A DNA stretch of 51,284 nt from WSZY01 sp964559845 (GCA_964559845.1 CAZLJF010000010.1:1-51284); one strand, 5' to 3'; counted from the stretch's first letter, positions 41,133 to 50,108 are shown. Made by a program: numbers and translations. Notes: generated by a model from the sequence alone, not told the origin.

Positions 41133-41720
41133 TCAATTTTTTCCCTGTACTCTCTGTAATGCCAGATGAATGCGATTGGCGGCCTTGTCCGCCTCACCAT
41201 GCAGTATGGCTTCTATTTCCGGCAACAGCATGTCAAACAGAGTGTTCTCCATGGCGCGCTCGGCTTCCGATGCCTTGCCCAGAACCCATGGCGATATTTC
41301 ACCGAATTCCGGTCTGCCGATACCGATTCGGATGCGGGTGTAGTTTGTGCCATCAAGGTGCTGGTTCAGCGATTTCAGGCCGTTATGCCCGCCATGACCG
41401 CCACCCTTTCTGATGCGAAGTTTTCCGGCCGGAAGATCAAGATCATCATAGATCACGAAGATATCTGAGGTGGCCACCTGATAGTAGCGGGCCAGCTGTC
41501 CGACGGATTCTCCGCTGTGATTCATAAAGGTTTGCGGTTTAACGAGCATGACCTTTTTACCGGAGAGTTCCCAGCTGCAACTCTCGGTACGAAAACGAGG
41601 GGCTGCGGCAAAGCGCAGCCCCTCACGATTGGCTAAGGCGTCGAGAAACCGGAAGCCGGTATTATGACGCGTATCCTGGTATCTGTCGCCGGGATTGCCG
41701 AGCCCAACCAGAAGTTGCAC
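41133..41720 (-). CDS. pth: Peptidyl-tRNA hydrolase
   Basis: A 195-residue enzyme. LLVGLGNPGDRYQDTRHNTG contains the catalytic His and Asn, VKPQTFMNHSG follows, and IYDDLDLPAGK has the catalytic Asp. It releases peptides from prematurely dissociated peptidyl-tRNA. The GTG start lies five bases after the rplY stop, with GAG-rich sequence inside the end of rplY serving as ribosome-binding site. Confidence 0.95.
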   Translation of the reverse strand: MQLLVGLGNPGDRYQDTRHNTGFRFLDALANREGLRFAAAPRFRTESCSWELSGKKVMLVKPQTFMNHSGESVGQLARYYQVATSDIFVIYDDLDLPAGKLRIRKGGGHGGHNGLKSLNQHLDGTNYTRIRIGIGRPEFGEISPWVLGKASEAERAMENTLFDMLLPEIEAILHGEADKAANRIHLALQRVQGKN

Positions 41721-41725
41721 AGGCT

Positions 41726-42367
41726 CTACTCTTTGGAAGCCTCTGTGGTGCCTTCACCGGCTTCAGCAGCCTCCTCAGCAACTTCTGCGGCAGCTTCGGC
41801 CTTCTTCGGTGCAGCCATGTTGATGACGGTGAAGTTGACTTCATGTGTAACTTCAGTGCCTTCGGGAAGGGCAATGTCATCAATGTGAATGGTGTCACCA
41901 ATTTCCAGATTTGAGCAGTCAACCTCGATGTGCTCCGGAATCGCGTCTGCACGGGAAGTTACCTCCAGTGTATGACGGACAATATCAAGCAGACCACCTG
42001 CAACGGCACCCGGGCATTTTTCATGGTTAATGGCAACCACAGGCACTTCCACAGTCACGCTGTCAGAAGAGCTGACGCGGAAGAAGTCCAGATGCCTGGC
42101 TGTGTCATAGATTGGGTCCCACTGTACATCTTTTAGCAATACAGTGTTTTTGCCGCGGGAACCCTTCACCTTGATTTCTATCATGGAGGTGAAGAAGTGC
42201 TCATCATTCAACAGTTTTGAAGTAGTGTTATGGTTCAAAACAATTGGCAGGTCAGGTTTATCACCACCATAAATAATGGCAGGAAGTTTGCCTGCACGAC
42301 GCAGGCGGCGGGTCTCGGCTTTGCCGGTTTTTTCGCGGAGTTCCGCTTCAAGTACAAAATCAGTCAT
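41726..42367 (-). CDS. rplY: 50S ribosomal protein bL25 (long CTC form)
   Basis: A 213-residue protein of the bL25/CTC type: an N-terminal 5S rRNA-binding domain (LEAELREKTGKAETRRLRR, about 1-95), then the beta-rich CTC domain (about 96-185) and an acidic Ala/Glu-rich tail. E. coli L25 has only the first domain. GGAG lies seven bases before the ATG. It follows a 269-bp leader with long-range complementarity and precedes pth. Confidence 0.94.
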   Translation of the reverse strand: MTDFVLEAELREKTGKAETRRLRRAGKLPAIIYGGDKPDLPIVLNHNTTSKLLNDEHFFTSMIEIKVKGSRGKNTVLLKDVQWDPIYDTARHLDFFRVSSSDSVTVEVPVVAINHEKCPGAVAGGLLDIVRHTLEVTSRADAIPEHIEVDCSNLEIGDTIHIDDIALPEGTEVTHEVNFTVINMAAPKKAEAAAEVAEEAAEAGEGTTEASKE

Positions 42368-42636
42368 AACAATACTCCATATAAAATGATCCGACGGGTC
42401 TGCCCGTGACGGATATTCAGGCGGTTTCTGCCCGAAGGCGGCGCACTCTATGGATTTTTTGTTGATTTGGAAGAGTTCGCTGTGGCCGGGTGCATATCTG
42501 CTTACAATCCGGAAGTTTTTCCGTAAAGCAAAGGCGGTGGAATGATATCACGCTGTCGTGGCAGAGCCGGCTTAAAGAGAGTGCGTCAGAATTGCCCGGA
42601 ATATGGGCGTGAAGGTTCACTCCATCTGTGTGACGG
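42368..42636 (-). promoter_or_regulatory. Structured noncoding leader between prs and rplY
   Basis: No gene was seen. On the minus strand, nested long-range pairings are possible: gaatat/atattc (42599-42604 with 42413-42418) enclosing agagtgcg/cgcactct (42578-42585 with 42442-42449). Local hairpins lie near 42398-42413 and 42510-42524. L25 leaders that autoregulate are known in Gammaproteobacteria; whether this is one is inferred. Confidence 0.4.
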
Positions 42637-43584
42637 TTATTCGTAGAGGCTGCTGATGGAGCGGGCATCATAGATGCGTTTAATCGCTTCACCCATCAGC
42701 GGGCCAATGCTGATGACACGGACCTTACCGGTATCAAGAATGGCCTGTGGCTGACGAATGCTGTCTGTCACCACCAGTTCATGAATATTCGATTCGGCAA
42801 TGCGCTCGGCGGCCGGGCCGGAGAGGACACCGTGGGTTGCATAAGCGGTGACTTTTGTGGCTCCCTTTTCCAGCAGGGCGTCAACGGCACCGCAAAGTGT
42901 GCCGGCAGTATCCACCATATCATCGACAAGAATGCAGTGTTTGCCCTCAATATCACCAATAATATTCATGACCTTGGCAACATTCGGTGCAGGACGGCGT
43001 TTATCGACAATGGCCATGTCCGCATGCAGTTTGTTCGCCATGGCACGGGCCCGAACAACGCCGCCGACATCCGGTGAAACAATGACGGTGTCATCAAGAT
43101 CGTTTCTTCCAGCCACATCCTTGGCAAACAGCGGCCCTGCATAGATATTGTCCACCGGGATATTGAAGAAGCCCTGAATCTGGCCGGCATGCAGATCCAT
43201 GGTGAGTACACGGGTTGCGCCTGCTGTAGTCAGCATGTCGGCAACCAGTTTGGCCGAGATCGGCGTGCGTCCGGCGCTTTTGCGATCCTGGCGGGCATAA
43301 CCGAAGTAGGGGATGACTGCGCAGATATAGCGTGCAGAGGCCCGCTTTGCAGCATCAATGGCAATGAGCAACTCCATGAGATTGTCATTGGCCGGAGCTG
43401 ATGTGCTCTGGATAAAGAAGACGTCGTGACCACGAATAGTCTCCTGAAACTGCAGGAAGATTTCGCCATCTGAGAACCTTTGGATGTAGATCTTGCCCGG
43501 CGGGACAGCGACCTGGTCACAGATACTGTGTGCAAGTTCCGGATTGGCAGTACCGGAGAAGAGTCGAAGGCGTCTTTCAATCAT
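42637..43584 (-). CDS. prs: Ribose-phosphate pyrophosphokinase
   Basis: A 315-residue PRPP synthetase. RLFSGTANPELA at the N-terminus, FSDGEIFLQFQE, the catalytic-loop region, and the PRPP-binding signature VDDMVDTAGT are all present. It makes PRPP from ribose-5-phosphate and ATP for nucleotide, His and Trp synthesis. Start set at 43584, where AGGAG lies nine bases upstream and the protein begins MIERRLRLFSG; a longer reading would run into the tRNA gene. Confidence 0.95.
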   Translation of the reverse strand: MIERRLRLFSGTANPELAHSICDQVAVPPGKIYIQRFSDGEIFLQFQETIRGHDVFFIQSTSAPANDNLMELLIAIDAAKRASARYICAVIPYFGYARQDRKSAGRTPISAKLVADMLTTAGATRVLTMDLHAGQIQGFFNIPVDNIYAGPLFAKDVAGRNDLDDTVIVSPDVGGVVRARAMANKLHADMAIVDKRRPAPNVAKVMNIIGDIEGKHCILVDDMVDTAGTLCGAVDALLEKGATKVTAYATHGVLSGPAAERIAESNIHELVVTDSIRQPQAILDTGKVRVISIGPLMGEAIKRIYDARSISSLYE

Positions 43585-43663
43585 GCCCGGTTGCTCCTGA
43601 GTGGCGGTTTTCAAACTCGAACCTTGCCGGAAATGGCCAGCAATTCCAATTGCCTTGATAAAC

Positions 43664-43738
43664 TGGCTGGGGCGGCAGGATTCGAACCTGCGCATGACGG
43701 GATCAAAACCCGCTGCCTTACCGCTTGGCTACGCCCCA
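43664..43738 (-). tRNA. tRNA-Gln (UUG anticodon)
   Basis: A 75-nt cloverleaf on the minus strand: acceptor TGGGGCG pairing with CGCCCCA, anticodon TTG in the loop TTTTGAT, T-loop GGTTCGAATCC, and an encoded CCA end (43664-43666). It sits between ispE and prs, an arrangement common in proteobacteria. Its first ten bases overlap the end of the ispE reading frame. Confidence 0.97.
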
Positions 43739-44604
43739 ATTTTTATACTCTGCAGTGGATGCTTCTTCAGCAGCTTTCCAACATGTATCCAGTTGGCCAG
43801 CTTTCGATCCAGCAGCATGCAGGCTGTATCCTCCGCCTGCTGTTTGCCTGTAAACAGGGCTACACATGTCGATCCGCTTCCACTCATCCACGCCATGTCT
43901 GAAACATTTCGCATCTCTCGCAGAAGTTCATTCACATCAGTGGAGAGGGCGCATGCACAGGCTTCAAGATCATTGTTGCCCAGGACGGCTTCCGAGTCGG
44001 CGCGGATGGTATCGACGCCATTATGACGGGTCAATGCAGCAGCGCCTCCTGTCTGCTGATCATAGTGGTTGAACACCTGTGCTGTGGAGAGTCCGGTGCC
44101 GGGATGGGCCAGTAACAGGTGACCTTGCGGCAGGTTTCCGGGATAGGCTGAGAGCTGTTCGCCTATACCGCTCGCCAGACTTGCCCGTCCAAACAGGAAG
44201 CAGGGGATATCGGCGCCGAAAGGCGTGGCAAAGGTGATCAATGCTTCCGTAGAAAGATCCAGATGCCAATATCTGTTGGCAACCATCAGGGCGGTTGCGG
44301 CATCGGATGAGCCACCGCCAAGACCTGCCTGGTCGGGCAGCCGTTTCCGGATATGAACCGATAGCCCTCCGGACAGGCCGTGTTGTTGGCGCAGGGCATC
44401 CAGCACCTTGTAAACCAGATTGTTCTCTCCACTTAAATGGGGTTTGGAGCATGTTACAGTTAATTCGTCTGCAGGGGTGATGATGAGATCATCCGCAATA
44501 TCAACATAGGCAAAACTGGTGTCCAGTTCATGGTAGCCGTTTTCCAGTGTGCGGGTTACTTTCAGATGCAGATTGATTTTGGCTGGTGCGGGAAAAGCGT
44601 TCAT
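43729..44604 (-). CDS. ispE: 4-diphosphocytidyl-2-C-methyl-D-erythritol kinase
   Basis: A 291-residue GHMP kinase. APAKINLHLKVT near the start, the ATP loop DQAGLGGGSSDAATAL, and SGSGSTCVALF at the C-terminus. It phosphorylates CDP-ME in the MEP isoprenoid pathway. The ATG (44604) overlaps the lolB stop (ATGA). The last codons, GGG GCG TAG, are the first bases of tRNA-Gln, so the gene ends inside the tRNA by ten bases. Confidence 0.94.
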   Translation of the reverse strand: MNAFPAPAKINLHLKVTRTLENGYHELDTSFAYVDIADDLIITPADELTVTCSKPHLSGENNLVYKVLDALRQQHGLSGGLSVHIRKRLPDQAGLGGGSSDAATALMVANRYWHLDLSTEALITFATPFGADIPCFLFGRASLASGIGEQLSAYPGNLPQGHLLLAHPGTGLSTAQVFNHYDQQTGGAAALTRHNGVDTIRADSEAVLGNNDLEACACALSTDVNELLREMRNVSDMAWMSGSGSTCVALFTGKQQAEDTACMLLDRKLANWIHVGKLLKKHPLQSIKIGA

Positions 44605-45122
44605 GGTTGAATGATGATGATGGCTGTCCGACCATGGGTGATATCTATCAGTTCCAGCCTGTGGTTTCCAGGCGACCATTTTATGCGCAGGAATATTCCA
44701 TTGATTTTGCCCTCCCATTCACCTGGCCTTTTCCGAACCAGCATCTCCGGAAGTTGACCGGAGAGAATCGAGGCAAGCTGTTGGGGAGGCAGGATGATGC
44801 CATTGCTTATGAGCTCTTCCCTGTGGACGGTTCTCCACTTCTGCTCAGGAGCCTGGTTATCCAGTATCCGGATTGTATCATGATGCCATGAGATCTGAAC
44901 AATACGGCCGCTGGCTGCATGAGTCAGGCGCACCAATCCTTTTTCAGGCGTGCCGTTCCAGTTGACCATTACCTGCCAACGGCGTGCAGGTTCAATGACA
45001 ATCAGCCGTCCGGAGAATGCGGTATAGGGGCCAATGACCAGGTCTTCCTTATAGGGTCCGGTTGTGGCACATGCGGTCATCCATAGCGCAGCGATGATTA
45101 CAGCAATTGCCGATGGCTTCAT
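44601..45122 (-). CDS. lolB: Outer-membrane lipoprotein receptor LolB
   Basis: A 173-residue lipoprotein: short signal peptide with lipobox MTAC (lipid-modified Cys18), then a single beta-barrel-like LolA/LolB fold with FSGRLIVIEPARRWQVMVNW and the C-terminal basic/hydrophobic strands. It receives lipoproteins from LolA and inserts them into the outer membrane. The position before ispE is the conserved order. ATG and stop overlap neighbours by 4 nt on both sides. Confidence 0.85.
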   Translation of the reverse strand: MKPSAIAVIIAALWMTACATTGPYKEDLVIGPYTAFSGRLIVIEPARRWQVMVNWNGTPEKGLVRLTHAASGRIVQISWHHDTIRILDNQAPEQKWRTVHREELISNGIILPPQQLASILSGQLPEMLVRKRPGEWEGKINGIFLRIKWSPGNHRLELIDITHGRTAIIIIQP

Positions 45123-46834
45123 TCGTCTGCAAGTCCCTCGTCAATTTTCTTTTTGATGAGTTTCGGTTTGCTGTGTTTCAATTGCAGCGCCTTTTCCCAA
45201 CTGTGGCGTGCTTCGTCCTCTTTTCCGCTCTTCCAGAGGATATCTCCCATATGTTCAAATATGACAGGATCATCGCTGATCTGTTTAATGGCCTTCGTCT
45301 GAATTTCGATGGCCCTGTTATAATCACCACGCTGGAAATAGACCCATGCCAGTGAGTCCAGGTAGTAGCCATCATTTGGCTTTTGCTTAAGCGCGCGCTG
45401 TATCAGTGCTTCAGCCTCTGCCAGTTTGATACCCTGTTCTGCATAAATATAGCCCAGGAAGTTCAGGGCTTCCGGGTGTTCAGGCTCTGTGGAGAGTAGC
45501 CGTTTCAGGCTGTTTTCAACGCCGTCATACTGCCTGAAATGTTCATGGGCGACGGCTCTGTTAAAAAGCAGACGCGAAGAGATTCCAGGCAGATTCAGTG
45601 CCGCTTCAGTTTCATCCAGAAGCTGGCGATACTTCTCCTGGCTCAGGTAGATGCTTGATAACAGCATGTAGGCATCTGCAGTATCACTATATTCGGAGAG
45701 AATGGCCTTTATGCGTTTTTCAGCAGCATTTATATTTTCAGATGCCAGTTCCAGGCCGGCAAGCCTGAGTTGCGCATCAACATAGGCGCTACTTCCCTTT
45801 TTAATCCTGTTATAGAGCTGTTTTGCTTCGTCACGCCTCTCCAGCGCTTCCAGAGAGGCAGCCAGATAGAAACGCGACTGGTCATCAGGAGCGTTTTTCA
45901 ATGCCTTGCGGAACTGACTGGCGGCATTCTCATAATCTTTCAGCTGAAAATAGAGCAGCCCAAGAGATGACAATGCCTCTGCGGTGCCTCCAGTATCACG
46001 TACCAGCCCTTTATAAACGGTGACAGCCTCCAGCATTCGTCCCGACTGCACAAGCAGGCGCCCAAGCGCATTACGTACCCGTATTGCGTCAGGGTACTCC
46101 TCGATGTGGTTTCGAAGCAGTTGTTCAGCCCGAGCCCTGTTCTTCTGTTGCAGGGCAATCTGGCTAAGCAGAAGCACAGAAGACTCATTGCCCATATCAA
46201 GCTTTTGCATTGCTTCAAGCACTTTGACAGCCTCGTCCAGACGATTTTGACGAATAAGAAGGTCGGCCTGGATCTTTCTCAACTCCACTGTTTCCTGATG
46301 GCGAAGGCCTGTTGCAATCGAGAGATAGGCCTCATCCACTCTCTTCATGTTGACCAGGATCGAGATGTGAAGCGTCCTGGCGTTCAGCAGGCCGGGCTGG
46401 CGCGACAGCAGGGTGGAAAGCAGCTCCAGTGCCCTCTCCGGCTCCCCTGACATGGCCAGGGCACGGGCGCGCAGAATATGCGGCTCCGCCTCTTCCGGAT
46501 TTGTGGCGGAGGAGGGGGGCTCCTCTCCAGTTATGGCATCGATATGGAAGATGGCCTGATCTGGCCGATTCGCACGCAACAGCAGTTCAGCCAGTTGCAT
46601 GCGTGGTGTTCGTGTTTCCGGATTCTTTTTAACCAGGGCGTTCAGGAACTGAATGGCAAGTGCCTGCTGCCCCTGGCGAATCGCATCCTGAGCCGCCAGA
46701 TAGAGGAAGTCTTTGCTCATCTGCGACAGAGGTTTGGCAGGCGTGGCTTTACCGGCAGTCGCCCCCGGAAGTTTGCCGCTGCATGCGCCAAGTCCGAGGC
46801 AAAGGGTCATGATGAGGAGCCGGTGACGAATCAT
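45119..46834 (-). CDS. TPR-repeat lipoprotein
   Basis: A 571-residue protein with a signal peptide ending in lipobox LGAC (Cys18), then about a dozen tetratricopeptide repeats from residue 45 to near the end (for example ALNFLGYIYAEQG, YLDSLAWVYFQRGDYNRAI, IFEHMGDILWKSGKEDEARH). The Ala/Gly-containing TPR helices suggest a protein-interaction scaffold anchored to a membrane facing the periplasm. Homologues often precede lolB-ispE in proteobacteria. The specific partner is unknown. Overlaps the JAMM gene (46831-46834) and lolB (45119-45122). Confidence 0.88.
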   Translation of the reverse strand: MIRHRLLIMTLCLGLGACSGKLPGATAGKATPAKPLSQMSKDFLYLAAQDAIRQGQQALAIQFLNALVKKNPETRTPRMQLAELLLRANRPDQAIFHIDAITGEEPPSSATNPEEAEPHILRARALAMSGEPERALELLSTLLSRQPGLLNARTLHISILVNMKRVDEAYLSIATGLRHQETVELRKIQADLLIRQNRLDEAVKVLEAMQKLDMGNESSVLLLSQIALQQKNRARAEQLLRNHIEEYPDAIRVRNALGRLLVQSGRMLEAVTVYKGLVRDTGGTAEALSSLGLLYFQLKDYENAASQFRKALKNAPDDQSRFYLAASLEALERRDEAKQLYNRIKKGSSAYVDAQLRLAGLELASENINAAEKRIKAILSEYSDTADAYMLLSSIYLSQEKYRQLLDETEAALNLPGISSRLLFNRAVAHEHFRQYDGVENSLKRLLSTEPEHPEALNFLGYIYAEQGIKLAEAEALIQRALKQKPNDGYYLDSLAWVYFQRGDYNRAIEIQTKAIKQISDDPVIFEHMGDILWKSGKEDEARHSWEKALQLKHSKPKLIKKKIDEGLADE

Positions 46835-47325
46835 GATTCGGATGGAAGCAGTATGACCGGCTTAAACTGCTTGCCATGTTTGTTGAGTGCCCAGTTCAAC
46901 TGTTCTGTTACTTTGCCATCACAGACGCTGATGATGGGATAGATGAATCCTTCCCATGCATTTTCCAGATCGGTGGGTGATGGCTTGGCAGGGCAGTCCG
47001 GGTGGGAGTGGAAGACGCCAATAATTTCTCTGCCACTGCCACGCAGTTTGCGGTCAATCTTCTGATATCCGGCCGGATCCAGTTGGAAACGGTCTGATGC
47101 ACGCTCCTGGTTGAGATTCTCAACCTGGCGGGCCTCTTCGATCAGCCACATCCCATCTTCAAGTCTGCCAATTAACAGGCCGCAAATTTCATGCGGATAG
47201 CCCGCTTCTGCAGCCTGTTTCATGCTGTCAAGTGCAGTAGTTGTGAAGCTGCAGCGGTATTCCGTACCGGACTGATCCAGCACAGCGAGATATTCGGCGC
47301 TTCTGAAGCGTTCAGGTTCGTACAT
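46831..47325 (-). CDS. JAMM/MPN-family metalloprotease or deubiquitinase-like protein
   Basis: A 164-residue protein with the JAMM zinc motif: the upstream Glu in YPHEICGLLIG, then FHSHPDCPAKPSPTD, where HxH, the Ser and the Asp are in canonical spacing. Bacterial members often remove tails from ThiS/MoaD-like sulfur carriers or act in cysteine synthesis, and usually sit beside such genes. Here the neighbours are a TPR lipoprotein and hemN, so the substrate is open. AGGA about 8 nt before the ATG. Confidence 0.85.
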   Translation of the reverse strand: MYEPERFRSAEYLAVLDQSGTEYRCSFTTTALDSMKQAAEAGYPHEICGLLIGRLEDGMWLIEEARQVENLNQERASDRFQLDPAGYQKIDRKLRGSGREIIGVFHSHPDCPAKPSPTDLENAWEGFIYPIISVCDGKVTEQLNWALNKHGKQFKPVILLPSES

Positions 47326-47375
47326 GTATCATATCCTGCCTGTCTATCGAGACGGTTTCAAAGGGCAATAGTCTT

Positions 47376-47404
47376 CGGAAGCACCGATTTATCCGGCGCT
47401 TCCG
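47376..47404. other. Hairpin in the hemN-JAMM spacer
   Basis: A 7-bp stem cggaagc/gcttccg (47376-47382 with 47398-47404) with further C-G pairing inside. No U-run. Confidence 0.5.
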
Positions 47405-47442
47405 TACAGCCCATGGATCGGTTGTCAAAACTATGCGCGTAA

Positions 47443-47488
47443 GTGCCTGATTTTGCGAGTAAAGGCAAAATTGTATTTTTGCCTTTAC
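47443..47488 (+). repeat. Conserved lead plus covarying hairpin, copy 2
   Basis: GTGCCTGATTTTGCGAG (47443-47459) leads into a perfect 12-bp stem (47459-47470 with 47477-47488) and six-base loop. Compared with copy 1 at 4381, stem pairs 2, 3, 6 and 9 change as C-G to T-A, C-G to A-T, A-T to G-C and G-T to A-T, all preserving pairing. A further hairpin (gctaaaa/tttttagc, 47492-47520) follows. It lies about 118 nt upstream of the JAMM gene start. Confidence 0.7.
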
Positions 47489-47526
47489 GTAGCTAAAATT
47501 GAAAGGATGCAATTTTTAGCATCTCC

Positions 47527-48951
47527 TTAGATGACTTTTGAGTAACGAACCTCTTCCTGTTTTTTGCGCAGGTGTTCATCAAAGAGCATGGAGATGTTGC
47601 GGATCAACATCCGGCCTGCAGGCAGAACGGTCAGTCCATCTTTGCCCAGTTTGAGCAGCCCATCCTCCTGCATCGGTACCAGATCTTCGATGGCATCAGC
47701 AAAATGGGTGTTGAAATTGATGTTGAAGCGTTTTTCCACCGCTTTGAAGTCAAGTGCAAAGTCGCACATCAGGCGCATAATAACGTGACGGCGGAGGTGG
47801 TCTTCTTCGGTTAGCGTATAACCCCTGAAGACGGAGAATTCGCCGGTATCAATGGCTTCACTGTAGGCATCCATCTCCTTGGCATTCTGGAAGAAGCTGC
47901 CGCCGACATAGCCGATGGAGGTCAGGCCGATGCCAATCAGGTCGCAGTCCGAATGGGTGGAGTATCCCTGGAAGTTGCGGTAGAGCTTGCCTTCACGCTG
48001 GGCAATGGTCAGTTCATCATCCGGTTTGCCAAAATGGTCCATACCGATAAATTCATAACCGGCATCCAGCAGCCGTGTGATGCTGTGCTCAAGGATATCC
48101 AGCTTCTGCTGCGGTGTTGGCAGTTCTTCGACATTGATGCGGCGCTGCGGCATGAACATATGCGGAAGATGCGCATAGTTGAACAGGGCGATGCGATCAG
48201 GAGAAAACTCGATAATGGTGGAGAGGGTGCGATCAAAGGTCTCAACCGTCTGCAGCGGCAGACCATACATCAGATCAATGTTCATCGATTTAAAGCCATA
48301 TGCACGGGCCTCATTCAGTACTCGCAGGGTCTCCTCCTTGGACTGAATACGGTTGACGGCCTTTTGAACATCAGGGTCAAAATCCTGTACGCCCATGGAC
48401 ATACGGTTGAAGCCAATCTTACGCAGCACTTTAACGGTCGCTGCGGAACATTCGCGCGGGTCCATCTCAATGCCGTACTCGCCAGCCTCGTCAGGAACGA
48501 AATTGAAGCGTTGATGCAGATGGGCCATAAGCTGGCGAAGCTGGTCATCATTCAGGAATGTCGGGGTGCCGCCGCCAAGGTGCAGCTGGGTGACGGGTCG
48601 GGATTTGCCGATATGGTCAGCAACCAGGTCAATCTCTTTCAGAAGCAGCTGCAGGTACGGCTCGGCGCGTTCATACTGTTTGGTGGCGATCTTGTTGCAG
48701 CCGCAGTAGTAGCAGACCGTGTTGCAGAAGGGGATATGGATATAGAGTGACAGTGGCCCATCCGCCTTGCCTGCTGCCTTCAGTGTTTCGGCATAGACCT
48801 TTCCGTTGATGCCCTCATGAAACATGGGTGCAGTGGGATAGGATGTGTAACGCGGCCCGGCCTGGTCATACTTCTTGATCAGTTCGAGGTTAAAAAGGGA
48901 AGTAGCCCCCGCTCCGGAAGAGTGGGGGCTGTCAGGTGTCAGTTTGGTCAC
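47527..48951 (-). CDS. hemN: Oxygen-independent coproporphyrinogen III dehydrogenase
   Basis: A 474-residue radical SAM enzyme. The 4Fe-4S motif is CNTVCYYCGC (Cys76, Cys80, Cys83, plus Cys85), preceded by AGPRYTSYPTAP, typical of true HemN; LGGGTPTFL and the C-terminal HemN domain follow. It oxidatively decarboxylates coproporphyrinogen III to protoporphyrinogen IX without O2, fitting a low-oxygen lifestyle. Its ATG overlaps the triheme cytochrome stop (ATGA, 48948-48951), tying heme synthesis to cytochrome expression. Confidence 0.95.
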   Translation of the reverse strand: MTKLTPDSPHSSGAGATSLFNLELIKKYDQAGPRYTSYPTAPMFHEGINGKVYAETLKAAGKADGPLSLYIHIPFCNTVCYYCGCNKIATKQYERAEPYLQLLLKEIDLVADHIGKSRPVTQLHLGGGTPTFLNDDQLRQLMAHLHQRFNFVPDEAGEYGIEMDPRECSAATVKVLRKIGFNRMSMGVQDFDPDVQKAVNRIQSKEETLRVLNEARAYGFKSMNIDLMYGLPLQTVETFDRTLSTIIEFSPDRIALFNYAHLPHMFMPQRRINVEELPTPQQKLDILEHSITRLLDAGYEFIGMDHFGKPDDELTIAQREGKLYRNFQGYSTHSDCDLIGIGLTSIGYVGGSFFQNAKEMDAYSEAIDTGEFSVFRGYTLTEEDHLRRHVIMRLMCDFALDFKAVEKRFNINFNTHFADAIEDLVPMQEDGLLKLGKDGLTVLPAGRMLIRNISMLFDEHLRKKQEEVRYSKVI

Positions 48952-49772
48952 TTGGTGTTTTCCCTCAAGTAGCTAATGATGTCCTGAATGTCGTCAGAGG
49001 AGAGTTTCTTGATGGCAGCGCGTCCCTCACGATCAACATGTCGGCCATGACGGATGCGCAGATCGAGCATGTGGTCATCGAGGTCTGATATCTTTTTGTT
49101 TCTGACCGCTGCATTTCCAATGATGTGAATATCAGATGGTGTTGCATGGCAGGATTTACAGTTCTTGGCATAGAGTTCACCGCCAACCTTTGCGTTTCCG
49201 GCTCGCTTCAGGGAGTCAATATAGTTGGCGATATCGGCAATATCAGTATTGCTTAATTGATGACGCTTGGCCTTCATCAGTGTGCCGGGACGACCGTAAC
49301 GGATGGTGTGAACCTTCTCTTCAAGCGTCAGCTTGCTGTAAACAAGGTTTTTGGCGCCGACACCGGTCTGGGCGCGGCCATCATTGCCATGACAGGAAGC
49401 ACACACCTCTTTAAACCGCTTCTGACCATTGGCCAGATTCGGTTTGTAGGTAAAGGTCTTTACATAATCAACCACAGCCTCGATTTCGAATGGATCAAGT
49501 ACATATTTCATCGCCTTCATCTTGGTCTTATGAGTTCCGTGCGTAACGATACGACGCAGTTCGTCATAACCTATATAGGGCGCGACCGCTCTCAGGTTCC
49601 GGGCTGGAAAAGGCTCCAGCTTTTTACCATAGTCGCTGACTGTACCATCAGCGCCATGACAGCTGGCACAGTTTTTAGAAAAGAGTGCCTTGCCATCAGG
49701 GATGTCCGATGCATTGGCAGCGCCACTCATCAGGGCCATACAGGCGGTAATTATCGTAAAGATTCTAAGCAT
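48948..49772 (-). CDS. Periplasmic triheme cytochrome c
   Basis: A 274-residue protein with a signal peptide (cleavage probably after Ala21) and three CxxCH motifs at 35-39, 124-128 and 205-209, each in a small cytochrome c domain of the cbb3-CcoP/c4 kind. It is predicted to carry electrons in the periplasm. It is co-transcribed with a monoheme cytochrome upstream (24 nt) and hemN downstream (overlap). The redox partners are not evident; in an iron oxidiser, carriage between outer-membrane cytochrome and terminal oxidase is one possibility. Confidence 0.9.
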   Translation of the reverse strand: MLRIFTIITACMALMSGAANASDIPDGKALFSKNCASCHGADGTVSDYGKKLEPFPARNLRAVAPYIGYDELRRIVTHGTHKTKMKAMKYVLDPFEIEAVVDYVKTFTYKPNLANGQKRFKEVCASCHGNDGRAQTGVGAKNLVYSKLTLEEKVHTIRYGRPGTLMKAKRHQLSNTDIADIANYIDSLKRAGNAKVGGELYAKNCKSCHATPSDIHIIGNAAVRNKKISDLDDHMLDLRIRHGRHVDREGRAAIKKLSSDDIQDIISYLRENTK

Positions 49773-49796
49773 GCTTCCTCCAGAGCTTTCAGACGG

Positions 49797-50108
49797 TTAT
49801 TTAGCGCAGGGATTTGATTGCTGCTGTGCCTTCAGATAGGCCACAACAGCATCAATCTCTTCGGCTGAAAGCTTGCCGGAATATTTCGGCATCATCTTTC
49901 TGCCATCTGTAATGACGGAACGTAGCAGTTCGGCATCCTGATTCATAGCCTTGACTGCAGGCCCGACCTTCTTCTTGTCTATTTTATGGCACATGTTGCA
50001 CTTTTTGCTGAAGATTTTGGCACCGTCCGGGGCATCAGAGGCGATGGCTGGTGTGCCCAGCATGCCGACCACAGCGATTGTGGCAAAGATTTTTGCGATA
50101 TTGTTCAT
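49797..50108 (-). CDS. Small periplasmic monoheme cytochrome c
   Basis: A 103-residue protein: signal peptide to about residue 23 (AIA-SDAP), CNMCH at 37-41, and a Met ligand candidate in GRKMMPKYSG. It resembles class I cytochromes of the c5/c-551 size. The start at 50108 has AGGAGA six bases upstream; a longer reading from 50180 would spoil the signal peptide. It lies between the membrane cytochrome and the triheme cytochrome. Confidence 0.92.
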   Translation of the reverse strand: MNNIAKIFATIAVVGMLGTPAIASDAPDGAKIFSKKCNMCHKIDKKKVGPAVKAMNQDAELLRSVITDGRKMMPKYSGKLSAEEIDAVVAYLKAQQQSNPCAK

